This document shows, piece by piece, positions 40,901 through 53,831 of a stretch of 64,000 bases of DNA. The DNA lies in the NCBI GenBank assembly GCA_964035545.1, contig OZ037766.1, forward strand, positions 15,702,722 to 15,766,721, given 5' to 3'. The notes below the pieces were generated by a model, which saw nothing but the letters and a program-made list of their open reading frames with translations, had not been told where the DNA came from and searched no databases. Each line of letters opens with the position of its first letter. The first letter of the stretch is position 1. The stretch is from Bugula neritina. Taxonomy: Eukaryota > Bryozoa > Gymnolaemata > Cheilostomatida > Bugulidae. The position numbers and the translations under genes are program-made.

Positions 40901-43900
40901 ACTTGGTGGTTTCTTTCTAATATTTAGTTTATTCTTTTACACAGTTTTAAGCACAGATATGGTTCACCAGATTGTTGAATAAGAGCCCCAATGACAATGC
41001 GGAAATAATAAAGTTAAAAATTTTCTTTCAAATGGCTCTTCCATATTTTAGGTTATTTCAGTTTAATCAATATATTGAAATGTTTTCTAGATGTTTCTAG
41101 GGAGCAAATAGCAGCTGGCTCTGTAGCAGATGTTACTAAGGTAAGTTATGGGCAATGAAGTCACTAGTGCACCATGTGGAGTTACACTGCATGTATTGGT
41201 AGCATGTTATGTCATACCACCACACATCCAAATCCTAGGCACCTTGCTTGCAGAGCTTGCAGAGCTTTTATCCATATTCTGGTTTTCTTCACTTTGCCAG
41301 GGAGGTTAATATTAATATATACAAAGAATAAAGTTGTTATTCAATTCATATATATGTGATGATATTTCCTCAGATAAATTATCACATAAATATAATTGAT
41401 AGTTAAACTTAATTACTCTTGTCAGGCCATACCAGCACTGTGATTGATGGTGTGACTGAAATAAGTTTACTACTATCTCTCAGCTCTCCACTGTTCCACC
41501 TGGTGTCATGCATCTGTCACATCTCAGATCATGTCAACAAGCACTTAACATATTTATTTTTAGTTCTTCCAAACGGAGAATGCTTGCATAAATAATAACA
41601 GTGAATAATGTGCACTAGATGCCTGCCTTTGTGAGAAAATAATATTACTATTATGTGTTGACTTACTAACTAATTAATACTGCAATGATATTGCACAGTT
41701 GGGATTCTCAGTAAACTGGCAATCTGCCAGATATGTAATATTTTATTTTATTCAGTAGTATGCAGGTGTACAGAGTTACCTATTACTGAGTCATTCTATC
41801 ATATAATTAGTAAATTCCCAGAAGCATAGCATTGGTCAAGTTTTGTAGCTAGGTTCTGCAATAGATTTTCATTTTCAGTGTAGATCATGATTATTTGTAG
41901 CCTCCGTTGTCCATATCTAATCTGTTAGCTAATACTCTCATTTTTGGCACTACTAATAATCATGTTATGTCCACCTTTGAATTTTGCAGGTACTGACCAG
42001 GTCAAGTCAAGGAGATTCGCCACAAGCCCCTCCCCCCTCTGATGTCACAACTGACCTACTTAGCCCTACAGGAAAGGTGGGTGCTGACTATTCTTCATCC
42101 AGACTTGCTCTCACCAGCAGCTTTGCTCTATTTTCTGTATGAACTACTGCAGCTTAAGTCTGAAGTTTGAAACTATGACATAATATCTTCCAACATGGAA
42201 TTAAACTTGTACAGTTGGTGTTATCTTTGCGAAATATAGCATTTGCACTATATAACTATTCTATAGTCAATTTAATGGCATCACATTCTGCTGTGAGAAT
42301 AATTCTACTGGGATGATGACATGAGACAGGACAGAATAGGCAGCAAATGAAACTGAATTCGCTTCATGTACAACTTTTTAAGAATTTAAATTAATTTGTA
42401 TACCCATACTATGTAGGCTTGTGAGTTAAGGCGCAAGCAGCAGCAATGTACTTCGTACTTTTTTATTTGCGGGCTTCACCAGTACTTTGAAATGTCAAAA
42501 CTATTTTTAGATTCCCTTAGTAATGTTTACTCATTATCAACTGTATTTAAAGTAGTTTATCTTGATGATTCATGTGATAGGCATTCAATTGTTATCGCTT
42601 AGATATGCTAGGTTCTAGAAAACTGCCCTCTGTTTAACCTTAGTTGTTTGCATAGAGCTTTAGATTAATTGCACCATCTATTCTTAACTAGTTTTCACAA
42701 TATTGCCATGGGGCAATTAGCTACTTGCTTCAGTTCTACATTTGCAATTTATCCAACAACACTGGCGTTTGGCCAAGCAGAAATAGTCCAAGACATAATT
42801 ACAAGCATTATGAAGGAAAATTTCCAAAATACTATGCGTGGTTATTGTCTACCCTTTCACTCTTTAAACCTATAGAAAAAATTATTTTAGTTTTGTCTTC
42901 AAAAATTCAAACTTAACTTGTATGGGTGTCCTCTTTTAGAAAGTGTGATGTGATTGAAACTATGTTAATTCAATTTTTCAGTCCACATGCCAGGTGGTAA
43001 ATTAACTAACGGAAAATTTATATTTTACCCTGAAGGGAAGTCATGTATGCAGCCCCATTCGCTAAGAGTTGTGATTTCATGCTAAGGCCATAGGCAAATG
43101 ATGGGAATATTTACCAGCTTTTCAATCGGACTGCAGCCACTCATCTTCTGTTTAAACATTTTTCTGTGATTTTATTCTTTGATCTCACTTTTTGTTATAT
43201 TTATATCACTGAACATCATACATTCACTAGTCAGGTTGGTAAGCAGCATGTATTGTATAGTATCTTTAATTCAACATATTTAACTAAGGGGCTTCTACTA
43301 TTTTATCTCTGGTTGATAAGGAACATCACAATTTTAGAAAGAGAAGAAAATTCCGCCTCCTTTTGCTCTTCCAACACACATCACTGAGGAGAAGGCTAGC
43401 GTTTCACCTCAGAGCACACAGAGCCCACTGCGCAGTGGATCATTTTTCAAGAAAAACTTTGACTCTGAGCGAGACAAGTAAGCAGTCTTGTAAAAGCATG
43501 CAAAATTCGTTTGGACTTTTTTTGGGGTGATAACTTCCATGTAATAAAACTTGAAATCTAGATATGTATGTTTTAAAGACTGTAAAAAGTTTTTGCACAT
43601 TTCAAATGACTTTCAAAAAGCCTCGTAAAATTAAGTGCTTTTATGTTACGCTTTACTGGTATGAATAGATTAAGTATTGTGTATGTGAAGAACTATACAT
43701 TTATGATGAGTAGGTAAGAGTTAACCTCTCTAAACAGTTGGGGGCATAAGGTAGGTGTAGTGAGTTTGCTTGTGTTTCAAAATGAGCTTGGATCTACACA
43801 ACATCCACTTGGGCAATGGTGAATAGTAATGCACTAATAATATCAACAAGGGTAAACTGTGGTTTTAGTAGAAGTTATTCTCTCTTGTTGTGCTCAGGAT

Positions 43901-46900
43901 GAGGGGTGATAACTTCTAAATGTATCTATATTTATTATCATAGAGTTATCTTTCCTTTCAACAAGCATTTGGTCTAAAATAAAATTGAATTTGGCCAAAG
44001 TTCTTGTAGGCTGAGGGCATCTTGATTTTTCAATTTTTAATTTTTTCAGAATAGATATTTAATATTTTACTACATTTGTAATAGGTTGCAGTGATATGTA
44101 TGTTCAGTGTTGATTTAATTTACGTGCATACATTTAAGATAATGATCATAATGCTTTCAAACAAATCATAAAAAGTGTATAATTTTATTTGAACTTTTAT
44201 TAGCAGGTAATTGTACTCTGACTGAGATCCAGAGTGTGTATTTTAGTATGAAAAATAAATTATCAAAGTGATTCTAGTACAGGCCTAGCTTACATACATA
44301 CCAATTAATGATTGCAACCGACATTTTCACCAAAATAAAAGTGGTTATGCTGTCTATTTCTACTAGTAAGCAAGGGACAAAACCAATGCCATCAATCAAA
44401 TCATCTTCATTAATACTCAATTGGTCTTTAATTCTCAATAAAATATTAAGTTAGAAAAGTTATTGCATTGCCAAGGGACATTCTCGAAGCAATGCAAGGA
44501 GCTCAGGCTAGCTAGCACTCTTTAGGTTGAGTGCTAAGGCTTCTTTTTTGCCTTTTTTTCTTCTTAAATTTATACAAAAAGGTGCTTTCTGTAACATGCA
44601 GTATTAATTCACTTCAAACTGTAAACTATCACTATGCTTTCCATATTTAGTATAAGGTCATATCTGGTTAAAATACTACAGACTAGGCAAGACAAAGATT
44701 CTCGTATAAAGCAAACTAAACAATATTCGGAAAAATAACTCCATGTTTCTTATAAACCTACATTGAGTAGATAAAAACCCAAGCAAGTTTATAGTCAAAA
44801 ACCCCTGATGAAGGGGTTTTTGTTAAATCGGGCTAAGGACTTATTCAGATGGGGCACAGGAGCAATTATAACTGGATGCTCTTCCTAGCATCACCAATGG
44901 CCTCTGTCGGGTTTGAACCCATCACTTAGTGTTTACTGGCAAACTCTCTAACCTACATTGAGTAGATGTTAAAATAAAACTAGTAAATTAGCTTATTGAA
45001 ATCAGCAATTTAAAATTAAAAAATGATTTATTGTAGGGTGTTTTGTCTGTTGCTAGAGTACCCTTAGTTGTTTGCTGTTGGCAGGGTGCTGGAAGATGTA
45101 GGTTTTGAGGCTAAGTTTGACCAGCTGCCAGAGTTTGACCCTAGTAAGGACAACAGAACACCAATACCGCAGAGTCCCAGAGGGTTGATAGCATCCATCA
45201 GGAAAAAGAAGATGGAGTTTGTGGACAGCCCAGCCGGGACCCCACTCCGAGTTTCTGGTGGTTCAAGGTAGGAGCATATTTCTAGAAAAGTCACAAATTC
45301 ATAGCTGGTTGCCTTCAAGGCACTTGGTAAAAGTTTTATTTATGTGAATTTTTGGATTGCAAGTCACAAAGTTCATTAATACAGCTCAGCTGGTGCACTT
45401 TTGTATTTCATTATAACACCATTAACTTTGAAGCCATGTCTATAGAAGAGCATGTTACTTCTTAATTCTCATTATACGAATGGACTAAAAAAATATTAAT
45501 TAATATTTCTCTGTTATATTAACTTCTAAGTTAGCTAACTCCTTGTATTATAATGTAGCAGTTAGAATGTTTATTATTACATTATGTAATTGGAAACATT
45601 GTTCTACCAGGAAAGTTTTTCAACTCAAATCTTTGAACCAAAAAACTGACAATTTTTTTAATCTGTGTTTTATTAAATGGCAACTGGTCCTTTTTATGCA
45701 ACATTTCTGGGACACTGTGTTTGACAAAATATGCAACTTAATTGAAATCTGCTCAAACCCATCTTCTGCACTTCCTTAACGTCTGTCTTTTGTTTCAAAC
45801 AGCGCTGCCACTCCTTCTTCTGCTGCTACTCCAGGAGCTCCTAGAAAGTTCTTTGGTCAGGACTTCAGCTTAGACAATCTCTCTGACTCATCCATTACGT
45901 CCAATCCTCACCAATACAGATGTGAGTATGCTATTAACACACTATATTATGTGTAGTTACACAGTATACTAGATACTAACAGTAGGGGTAATGGGGGGGG
46001 GGGGGCACAACGAGCCGAATTTTGCATTTTTTGCTCTCATTCGTCTGTTTTTCAAGTTACTAGTTCAATAATCTCTAGTCTTAATGCTGCATCTGTTGTC
46101 TATTACAGGTATCAGTTTGTTGTTTCTATTTCTCTCACAACTTTCAGAATAATGAAATTTTCATGCTGAAAAAATCGGCCCATTGTGCCCCGGTACCAGG
46201 GTACAATGGGCCACTGGGTGGGACACAACAAATATATTGAAACTTTGCAGATTTTGTTGCATCTGATCTTTATTTATTCAATATTACAAACAAATAAAAA
46301 TATTCTTTCAGATCTAAAGCAAAATTTATGTTTTAGCTGTACAGTTTGTGCCACCACTGATAGCAGAGGAAGGCAAAATCAAACGCACATCACTCGGTTC
46401 TACGGTGCCATTATCATTACTGTTTAGAAATGAAAATGTTTTTTTATTTTCACTTCAGGGGAAATTTTATCAGAAAAAATCTTTAGTAACATGTACTACA
46501 AAATTCCGAGTGGACTTTTTTCTATGAACTGTAGCTAAGGTGCATGGCTTTGGTTTGTGGCTGGGGTACGGAAGGAAGAGGGAGGGGGGAGCAAATGAGC
46601 AAATTACATTTTATTTTAGTGAAATACATGTATATTTCCTCAATGATATAATATATAGTGAATATCAGGAATCTACTAGTAGCAATAGCAGAGTGTTTTG
46701 TATTATGTATAAAATAGCAAAGCTTTAACCTCACCAGATGTATATATTAGGGGAGCTTCACCTTGTAGTTTTGTAGTCTTACCATGATGTCTTTGATATT
46801 TTACAAAACGGTTAAAAATGGCTATATCTATAGATTTTAGCAACATTTCAACCAACTTTTTGGGCAAACAAACTAACAACAGTGATCAGGGTGCAATAAT

Positions 46901-49515
46901 CAGATGGCCCATTGTACCCCGGTCAGCGTGGCCCATTGTGCCCCGTGTGGCCAATTTGAAAATAAATGTGCCTCAAGGAAAATTTATTTTAAAGTTTGCT
47001 GTTATACTAGTTAAGCAATGTAGAGACAAGCAATGGCAACAATATCAGTAAAATCTAGGCTTGTTGCCTTTGAGTGTAAAAAGTTATGAAGCTTTTAGAC
47101 ATCTTAAAAAAATTGCAAAACGTAGGTAAAAACAGTTTTTTATCGCCTTTTCAACACGTATGTTCCGCAAGTGATGAAACTACAAAGACTGAATAATTAT
47201 GTCAATACCTTTTTATGAAAAAAATCACAGCTCCAAGTCAATAAGTTCTCTCACAATTTGGCCTGCTTTTTGCATCCCCATTACCGTTGTGCCCAGTTAC
47301 CCCTATTGCATTGTTTTATTATATTCATGGTTATACAACTTATACACAAGTTCAATTTTACTGGTAGCAGCTAATAGCTGAAATTTAAATAAAATTTGTG
47401 TTTGTAAAACAGCAGATAAATATTACTAGTTTTATTATGACTTTCCGATATATTGCATTGTTTCTATATGCTAAAATTTGTTTTTTGTTACATTTATTGT
47501 AAAACAGCATTCATATAAACTTTACTTAGCACTTATTCCGTCGCAGCATTGTAAGCTGATATTTTGTATGCTGTGAGATTCGCTATCTGATGAATGTTTG
47601 CATAATATGGATGACAAGAAAGACAAAAACATGTAGGATTCATAGGCTATAGGTCAGCTGCTTAAGTACATTTCACAATTTGTGTCGTTACAATTTGTCA
47701 TAACAGCCCGGGATATATTTGAGGCCATTGAAAGGCTTGTTGTGTCAGTTAGGCTGATGGGCTTTTTTCCATTTTTTAACAACTCATTTCAACATGCGTA
47801 TTACCTTTTTCTCAATGTGTTAACAAATTTGTGATTGCTACAGAATATTTCAATGAATTGGTGCACTGCAAATTCCACAAAAACATACTTTTTATAAAGA
47901 TAAATCAGGAAATCACGTTCAATGGTCCTAACTAGTATGCAATATTCTAAAAGATGCAAATGCCCGTAAACTGGCTGCCCATCTTATCAATATGTGTGAC
48001 TTCAATGCTAAATTGCCAAAACAAGTTTTATTATAAGTAGCATGGTGTAAGCTATATATGTGAACACTATATATGTGAATACTCATTAGCATAGGATGGC
48101 TAGTCCAGTGTTAGCATTTACATCCATTATTTTTAGTCTATCAGACCTTTTGGCTGATTAAACAAATTTGCTAGCAAAGGGGCCATTTCTGTAGACCTTT
48201 ATTCTTCCTGTTTACTATTATTAGATTCAGATTTGCTGAGCTCTGGTTGTTGCACACCTATCATATCAATTAAGCATATAGTGGCTTGCTGCAGCTCAAC
48301 TAGATCATGCAAAGACCAGGGCGTTGCTGGCAACCTTAATAAAATTATCTAATTCTAACCCAAAACTAATTAGTTGTTATTATGTAGTTATTTCTTTATT
48401 CTATTCATTACATCCAATTATTCAATCTTTCATTATTGAAGACAGTTGAGTGGGTTATTGTGTGCATAGAGAGTATAGAGGTTTTTGCACCCAGCGGCAG
48501 TCCTATATTAGCTCCTATCTGCTGCAAGCCTAGCATCTTCACATACATCTCACATGCCCAATCTGGAAATACTACCAAATGGAATTCTTGTGATGGTTTT
48601 GCAAATGATATGCAGCTTTTCTATTGTTTTAGATTGTAGTGTAGAGTAGACTAAATGGCCTGTATTCACCTTTAATTCTCCAACATCACATAGTACATAG
48701 TTTTACACTTTTTGATATGGCCTTGAGCCATACAATCAGGCAAAGACTATCCACCACCACAAATCGGTTTATGTTGTAAATTATTATTCATACGTTTCAC
48801 TTTGGGTATATCATCCATTGTCTGCAAGCAACTGCATGAGAAAGTTGTCAGTTCAAACCAGTTTCCCAAATAACTTAGTGATGCCCGTAAAATAGTGTTA
48901 TGTTCTAGAACTGAAATTCTAAAATCAAAATTTTGCACCTTCAAGAATTTTTTGTTATTTACTGTTGGATTTTACAATTGCAGTGACCTTGTCGGGAGAG
49001 TTATCATCAGATGGGGTGGCATGTGATTCTCCCCGTACTCCCAGAACCCCTGGATCACCAGGTAGTTGCTCATCTCTACGTCGTATCCTAGATCAGCGAA
49101 GAAATTTGGTGCTACAATTATTTGAAGAATATGGCAGCTTCTTTCCATCCAGTAAGTTGTGTTCACCATACTTTACCTGGATATGTGGTTATTGACTGCC
49201 ACCAATATAATTTTAAAATCATTTGTTATATTTTGTAGATGATTACTTGGTCAAATAGTGTTAAATTATGCTTCTATTTTCACTCCTGAATATCTTAGAC
49301 CTTAACCATAGTGAAAGAATTGTCCATTCTTAACATAGCATGACACCTCTGTATTATATATTACAGGTGAAGCTACACAAGCATTCTACGACAAATACGT
49401 TGATATATTTCCTACTAAAAGTTGTTTACAACTGAAGATACGAGAGATGAGACAGAAGCTGCGGGCTGCTCCACCTCCTTCTAGTGAATTTACTTCTTCT
49501 GAACGTCCTCGGTGA
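25944..49515 (+). CDS. cic: Capicua, HMG-box transcriptional repressor (long-isoform-like)
   Basis: Coding exons: 25944-26498, 27051-28116, 28965-29465, 31054-31247, 31683-31865, 32382-32496, 33674-33733, 35272-35492, 38242-38329, 38655-38747, 39249-39409, 39615-39684, 40653-40805, 41091-41140, 41990-42076, 43338-43477, 45085-45267, 45803-45921, 48984-49151, 49367-49515. All phases agree; about 1451 aa. Order: Tudor-like N-terminal domain of long Capicua (about 50-180, ending RLIQPPW); conserved motif NGKQWRKLC...QGYCSRHLS; the ATXN1-binding-type motif [25 protein letters not shown] box starting [15 protein letters not shown] and passing [16 protein letters not shown] (about 775-860); long Ser/Pro-rich region; [18 protein letters not shown]; and the C1 domain [18 protein letters not shown] to [14 protein letters not shown], which contacts DNA together with the HMG box. 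Capicua represses receptor-tyrosine-kinase target genes in the nucleus and is relieved by ERK. Least certain are the first donor (26499) and any upstream 5' exon. Confidence 0.95.
27051..28116 (+). CDS. cic: capicua long-isoform exon 2 (Cys/His motif, Ser/Pro/Gln-rich)
   Basis: Largest coding exon of cic (1066 nt). It opens [20 protein letters not shown] and holds the motif [28 protein letters not shown], a conserved block of long Capicua isoforms with three Cys and a His in zinc-finger-like spacing. The rest is low-complexity Ser/Thr/Pro, becoming Gln/His-rich near the end. The acceptor at 27049-27050 and the donor at 28117 (TTG|GTTAGT) are supported by phase. Confidence 0.85.
28955..28964 (+). 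promoter_or_regulatory. Candidate alternative start codon for a short capicua isoform
   Basis: ATG at 28955 is in frame with, and 10 bases upstream of, the exon that begins at 28965. Transcription starting in this intron would give [20 protein letters not shown] directly at the N-terminus. Mammalian CIC-S likewise places its PWHSLVPFL motif near the N-terminus from a separate promoter (family knowledge). There is no sequence proof of a promoter. Confidence 0.4.
29722..30726. mobile_element. TIR DNA transposon copy in capicua intron, with C2H2 finger remnant
   Basis: The left end GGGCCATCCATAAATTATGT and the right end, its exact inverse, form at least 23-bp terminal inverted repeats flanked by CTTTG on both sides (29717-29721, 30727-30731), a likely 5-bp target duplication. 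G-rich subterminal blocks with GTGACA-TTTGTGACA occur at both ends in direct orientation. Inside, at about 30078-30315, an open frame has [11 protein letters not shown] followed by SHTKLHTG, one C2H2 zinc finger, and ends [13 protein letters not shown] and a stop. It is therefore the 3' remnant of a zinc-finger-bearing transposon protein. The family was not identified. Confidence 0.75.
30890..31046 (+). repeat. (ACT/GCT)n trinucleotide repeat next to a capicua splice acceptor
   Basis: About 50 triplets of ACT, GCT and GCC end only some 7 bases before the CAG acceptor at 31051-31053 of the cic exon starting at 31054. The tract is stop-free in every forward frame. In the cic frame it would read as poly(Thr-Ala) running straight into the exon. 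Confidence 0.9.
31683..32496 (+). CDS. cic: capicua HMG-box exons
   Basis: Two exons (31683-31865, 32382-32496) encode the HMG box. The first runs from [11 protein letters not shown] to YEQLAAQ, the second from [15 protein letters not shown] onward. The core residues of the Capicua box are intact: [26 protein letters not shown] and HPDWKWC. The box recognises TGAATGAA-type octamers in this family (established knowledge). Confidence 0.93.
44784..44955 (-). repeat. tRNA-derived SINE, copy 3 (5'-truncated, in capicua intron)
   Basis: It shares CAAGTTTATAGTC, CCCTGATG, GGGCACAGGAGCAATTA, CATCACCAATGGCCT and the box B-like complement GGGTTTGAACCC with the copies at 3038 and 19017. It lacks the box A-like half of the tRNA head, so it is truncated at its pol III promoter end. 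A short hairpin, AACCCCTGATGAAGGGGTT, is present at the tail end. Confidence 0.75.
45985..47303. mobile_element. Non-autonomous TA-target DNA transposon in capicua intron
   Basis: The left end GGGGTAATGGGG...GCACAACG and the reverse complement of the right end GGGGTAACTGGGCACAACGG are inverted repeats flanked by TA on both sides (45983-45984, 47304-47305), as in Tc1/mariner/pogo-type insertions. The left repeat carries a poly-G expansion. Inside are repeated copies of GGCCCATTGTGCCCCG-like sequence (about 46177-46212 inverted pair; about 46905-46945 direct pair). No transposase-like frame is visible in 1.3 kb. Confidence 0.7.
48984..49515 (+). CDS. cic: capicua C1-domain exons and stop
   Basis: The last two coding exons are 48984-49151 and 49367-49515. 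They encode [40 protein letters not shown] and [14 protein letters not shown], the C-terminal C1 domain that works with the HMG box in DNA binding. The protein ends SSERPR at TGA 49513-49515, much shorter after C1 than vertebrate CIC. Confidence 0.93.
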
Positions 49516-52500
49516 TGTCAGTAGAAGCTAAATGAATGTGACCACCTTGCACTTACTTAATCTATGCAGTCTCTATGGGTAACTTATTATGCACTACTAA
49601 TTTTAAGTTATGTATGTAATTATATATTTTTTTACATTGACTCCCTGTTTTTCTTATATTATTACACTAATGTGTGGGAGACATGATATGATGTTGCCAT
49701 GGAGATGTACTGGTAAAACGTGGTGTTATACCTGTAATTTGCTATTTTTCTGTTCAACAAATTTTTATCATGTTACTAAATAATATCACCCAAAAAATTA
49801 CATTTTCTCACATGCACACATACATAAGTACTATGTGTATATGTATATATATTAAAATATATATTAAAAAGTTATACTAAATAAATTATATAGAAAAGTA
49901 GTTAGGCTCGAGTTAATATTCAAATAACCTCAGTCTGTTCACATCTCCCTAGTCCCTATTTACGCATCTACCCAACCTTTCATAGTCATATACTCTTGCA
50001 GTTTTCACTATTTTCACTAATTCAAACAACCTTAACTTTTATTATTGACCCAATTTGATTCCATGTATTGAGAAATTAATTGACGATCTTTGTCTTTGAT
50101 ATGTAAATTTGAAACATTCAGTTCCGGGGATGATTTTGACCTCTTGATGAGTTAAGCCCATAAGTTCAGCCTACGTATTATGCTTATTACGTATTTCCGA
50201 AACCTAGGAAAGGTTCAAATTTAACAAAGTTGTAATTGTTTGAAATAAAGTTTTGCTTTGTCATTGTACAGCCTTTGTAAAGTTTTCATCAGTTATTTTA
50301 CTGAGTTTTTTAATTTACAAAATGATCATTTATCTCTGTATGTTTTTTTAATTACTCCATTATTCTGCTGATATATATATTTAAGCATCAGCTGCTTTGT
50401 GCACAACTACAAATTGTAATGTAACTGCTGCAGTACATCACAGAAACATGTAATTATTTCAACAAACTATTTTGTATGATAATTTTGAAATTATTTTCCA
50501 TGATACCAGATAATAAATAAATGAAGGTAGAACTACAATGGATAGTAATAGAGTTTAATTTGTACTTTCACGCTCTCGGTGTTATTAGTTATACAACAAA
50601 AGTATAAGTAAAGCAGTGGAAAGTGAACATAAGATTCTTTTCCTAAACCCAATCTTAGAAAAGTATTTTTGAGTAATTATTCCTTGCCTGCAAACTCCCG
50701 GCCAACTATTGAACTGGCGCAAGGGTATAATGTACTGCAGCCTGGGCCAGTCCTGCAATACTGTTTGAGATATTGTACTTGGCTAAACTAATAAATGTAT
50801 AAGGTTCAAGTTAATTCTGCTATGCAACTGCTCCTACCTAGCATTTGATAATACTCTAAATCTAATAATTTGATAATTCTTACATCCTGGTATTTTACGA
50901 ATAAGAAAGGAAAAGTGGAATAGACCGGCTTGTCTAGGGTTAAACTAAACTTGCAACTTGAGAAGAAATTAGTGAAACCCTTCCTAGGGTTTCATGTACT
51001 TTAGATGTAGGATGGGGGCTGACTGTTAGACAGCCCTATACTATGCAGTGCATAAAAACCGCGTATAGATTGCTTTAAATAGTTATTTTTCATCAGCTGT
51101 TGAATTTAAAAAATCATAATTTATCTTTAATGTATTTACGGAGTAGTGTGTTGGGATGAGATGAAGCCTGCATAATAAAGTTTATATTTTATTTTTTGCC
51201 TACTAGCTGTGTATAATTGTAACATAGCTGTGTAATAGATATATTCTTGATAATTTTATTCAGACAGGGCAATAGAATCTCTTTTATAAAAGTAAGGCAG
51301 CTGAATGTATAACAATTTAAATGAACCAAATTTTAGGCCCCACCTCTGCATCATTTATGTTCCAATTAGGAAAGCATGATTCTAATAAGCATCTGTTAGG
51401 CATTCTTTTGGTACCATTGGGAAGGGCACTCTGAATCTAACAACACAGTAGGGGGTGACCTTAGGTCACCCTTGAAGGCAGATAATAGCCTACTTGGTAT
51501 AATCCTATTGTTTTGATTAAGATAATTGGTAAAGAATGTAGATTGTATAACAATGACATTAGATTGTATAACTCTGATAATTGCTTAACACCTTCATGCT
51601 GAGGTATTAGCTCTATGCCCTACCTTATTAGCACTACTCTGCAATTTACGCCATAATTACCAATTGTTATACTTGTATTGTCTAAAAATCTCATGATTCT
51701 TCACATAGTTTCAGATTTTTGTAATCCCATTGATAAGTATCAAGTTTTCTTAATTTTCCTCAATGCCCAATTGTTAGATAATGGTTAGAAATGAGAGGTT
51801 GAGTATTCATAACCTTGCAGGCTGTCAATTAGACAATTAAATGTCTCAAAAGTTTTAGCTGCATGTTTAGCTAATTTATGAAACTGTCAAGTTTTAGAAA
51901 GCTCTAGAAGTTTAATGAATAGGTTTATTGCAATACAACATAACATCAAGTCTGGAAACCAAGAAATATTTTTACTTAAAAGATATTTTCATATAATTTA
52001 TGTACTCGAAGAAAAAGGTTATCCCAACAATGTCTTGAAAAAAATATTTTGCTTCCCTATGCAACCCTATACTTAATGAGGTATACTGTGATGACCAAAG
52101 GCTTAGGGGTATTTCATAAAAAAGACGTTGACCCGCATGACCAAAGTATAAAGCTTTAAACTTTATTCATATAATGAAAATCAAACCTTGCTAACTCAAA
52201 AAGGAATTTTTGTTCAAATTTTTATTTCTGCTTAAATTCTAGTGCATATATTTTATGCTATCACAATGCTATGTGTGTGGGTCACCTGCTGCATTTGTCC
52301 TCAACCCTTAATCTAATATTTCCTACCACCACACGGCTTTGACTAAACCCCACACCTACCTTACATAATCTAAACAATGATTTCCAGAGTTGAATTACTT
52401 CCGCAGGTAATTTGTTATATTTCAGGCCAGTTGTCAACTTAAACTTAGTGTAGTTTTTCTCGGGTGATGTAGCAGTTTCTGTCGATACAGAATTTTCTTT

Positions 52501-53700
52501 GACGTAGTAAGCTAATCAGTAACCAAAATGTTGATTGAAAACGTATGACAGTATTGAAACTTCTAATTTTGGGAAAGAAGAGTGTTGAGGAATGCATGTG
52601 GACTTCCTGCTAGTCTTATTTCACACATCGATGTCTGCGGGTACCTTAAGAAATATGCGTTCAGTAAATGCACTAAGATGCTACTGCCTTATAACAATAA
52701 TGAGCATATGTTTGACAGGTAACATTGGATTAAGTTAGTGCATTTTTAATATTTCCATACCCTAAAAATATACTACTGAACATACCAGCTCTCATAGGTG
52801 GGACTTGTAGGGTGAGCTGCCAAAATATTTTCAGGTAGAAACTGTACAGGAAACAAGGTGCAGCAGAGCTTTTATAGTAAGTTTCTAACAGACTTTCACT
52901 TGACAGTTGTCTTTTTTATAATCAAGCAAGTTTATAAATATACTATACAATTTTTTATAATGATATATATTTGTATATAAAATTGTATTTTAGTATGTTT
53001 TCAATACTTGATATTTTATTGTCAACTTTACTTGAGACATTTAATGTGCAATTGTAGCTGAAGGTTTAATTTGTTTAGTTGACTTTTGGTAATTATTAAG
53101 ACAGGAAAAAAATATGTTCATTTGCCTTCCAGATTTAGAAACATAGTATGAACTAAAAGGTTAATAAACTTGGTAAATTATTGTTCTTATAAAATATTCA
53201 GCGTTTTACTTGTTATCATTGTGCATATAATACGATTTTTTTGCAAAATGTTCACAGCATTCTTCTGTAACATGCAGAATGAATCAGTGAAGTATTGAAA
53301 AGCAGCTTTTCATGCTTACTTTCTCTGGAAAAATAGGTACATGTAGCCAATATCACAATTGAATGATTAAAACATTCAACCGCCCATCTGTGAATTTTGG
53401 TTTAAATTTGTAGTTAGTATGCTATTGCTCGTAGTTATTGCTGCTAATGCAAACCTGGTGCCTGGTTTTCTCTAAAATTTATTTAAAGAGAGAATGGAAG
53501 TATAATTGCACCTTAAACTTTTCAGCTGAAAAATACTCTTTTTAGACTTTTATTTGCACTATTCTCTTATCTAATCATTGATTTATTCTTTTATGTGAAA
53601 TCACTGTACTTTTTTGGTGGAATAAGTATACTTTGCTAATAAAAGCTGCTACAAATAACTGCCCTTACTGCTGATTGGCTGCACCCCTAAGAGGTTAAAA
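49516..53700. other. capicua 3' UTR and intergenic region
   Basis: The cic 3' UTR begins here. AATAAA signals at 49880-49885 and 50513-50518 are candidate poly(A) sites. From about 50.6 to 53.6 kb I see AT-rich sequence without recognisable genes, repeats or structured RNA. Confidence 0.55.
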
Positions 53701-53713
53701 GGTCAAGCTGTTC

Positions 53714-53720
53714 TATAAAA
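53714..53720 (+). promoter_or_regulatory. TATA box of the coiled-coil C-type lectin gene
   Basis: TATAAAA lies 112 bases upstream of the ATG at 53832, in a locally less AT-rich block (GGTCAAGCTGTTC just before it). A start site around 53745 would leave a 5' UTR of about 85 bases. A strong TATA box fits a highly or tissue-specifically expressed secreted protein. Confidence 0.6.
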
Positions 53721-53831
53721 GCAGATGACCCAAGAAGATTTGTTCATGCACCAGTTGACTGCTCACCTGTAGGCCTCCACTGGACATCAACTCTCTGATA
53801 CTGAAGGGAAGAGCTACTCTAGACACGAGTC

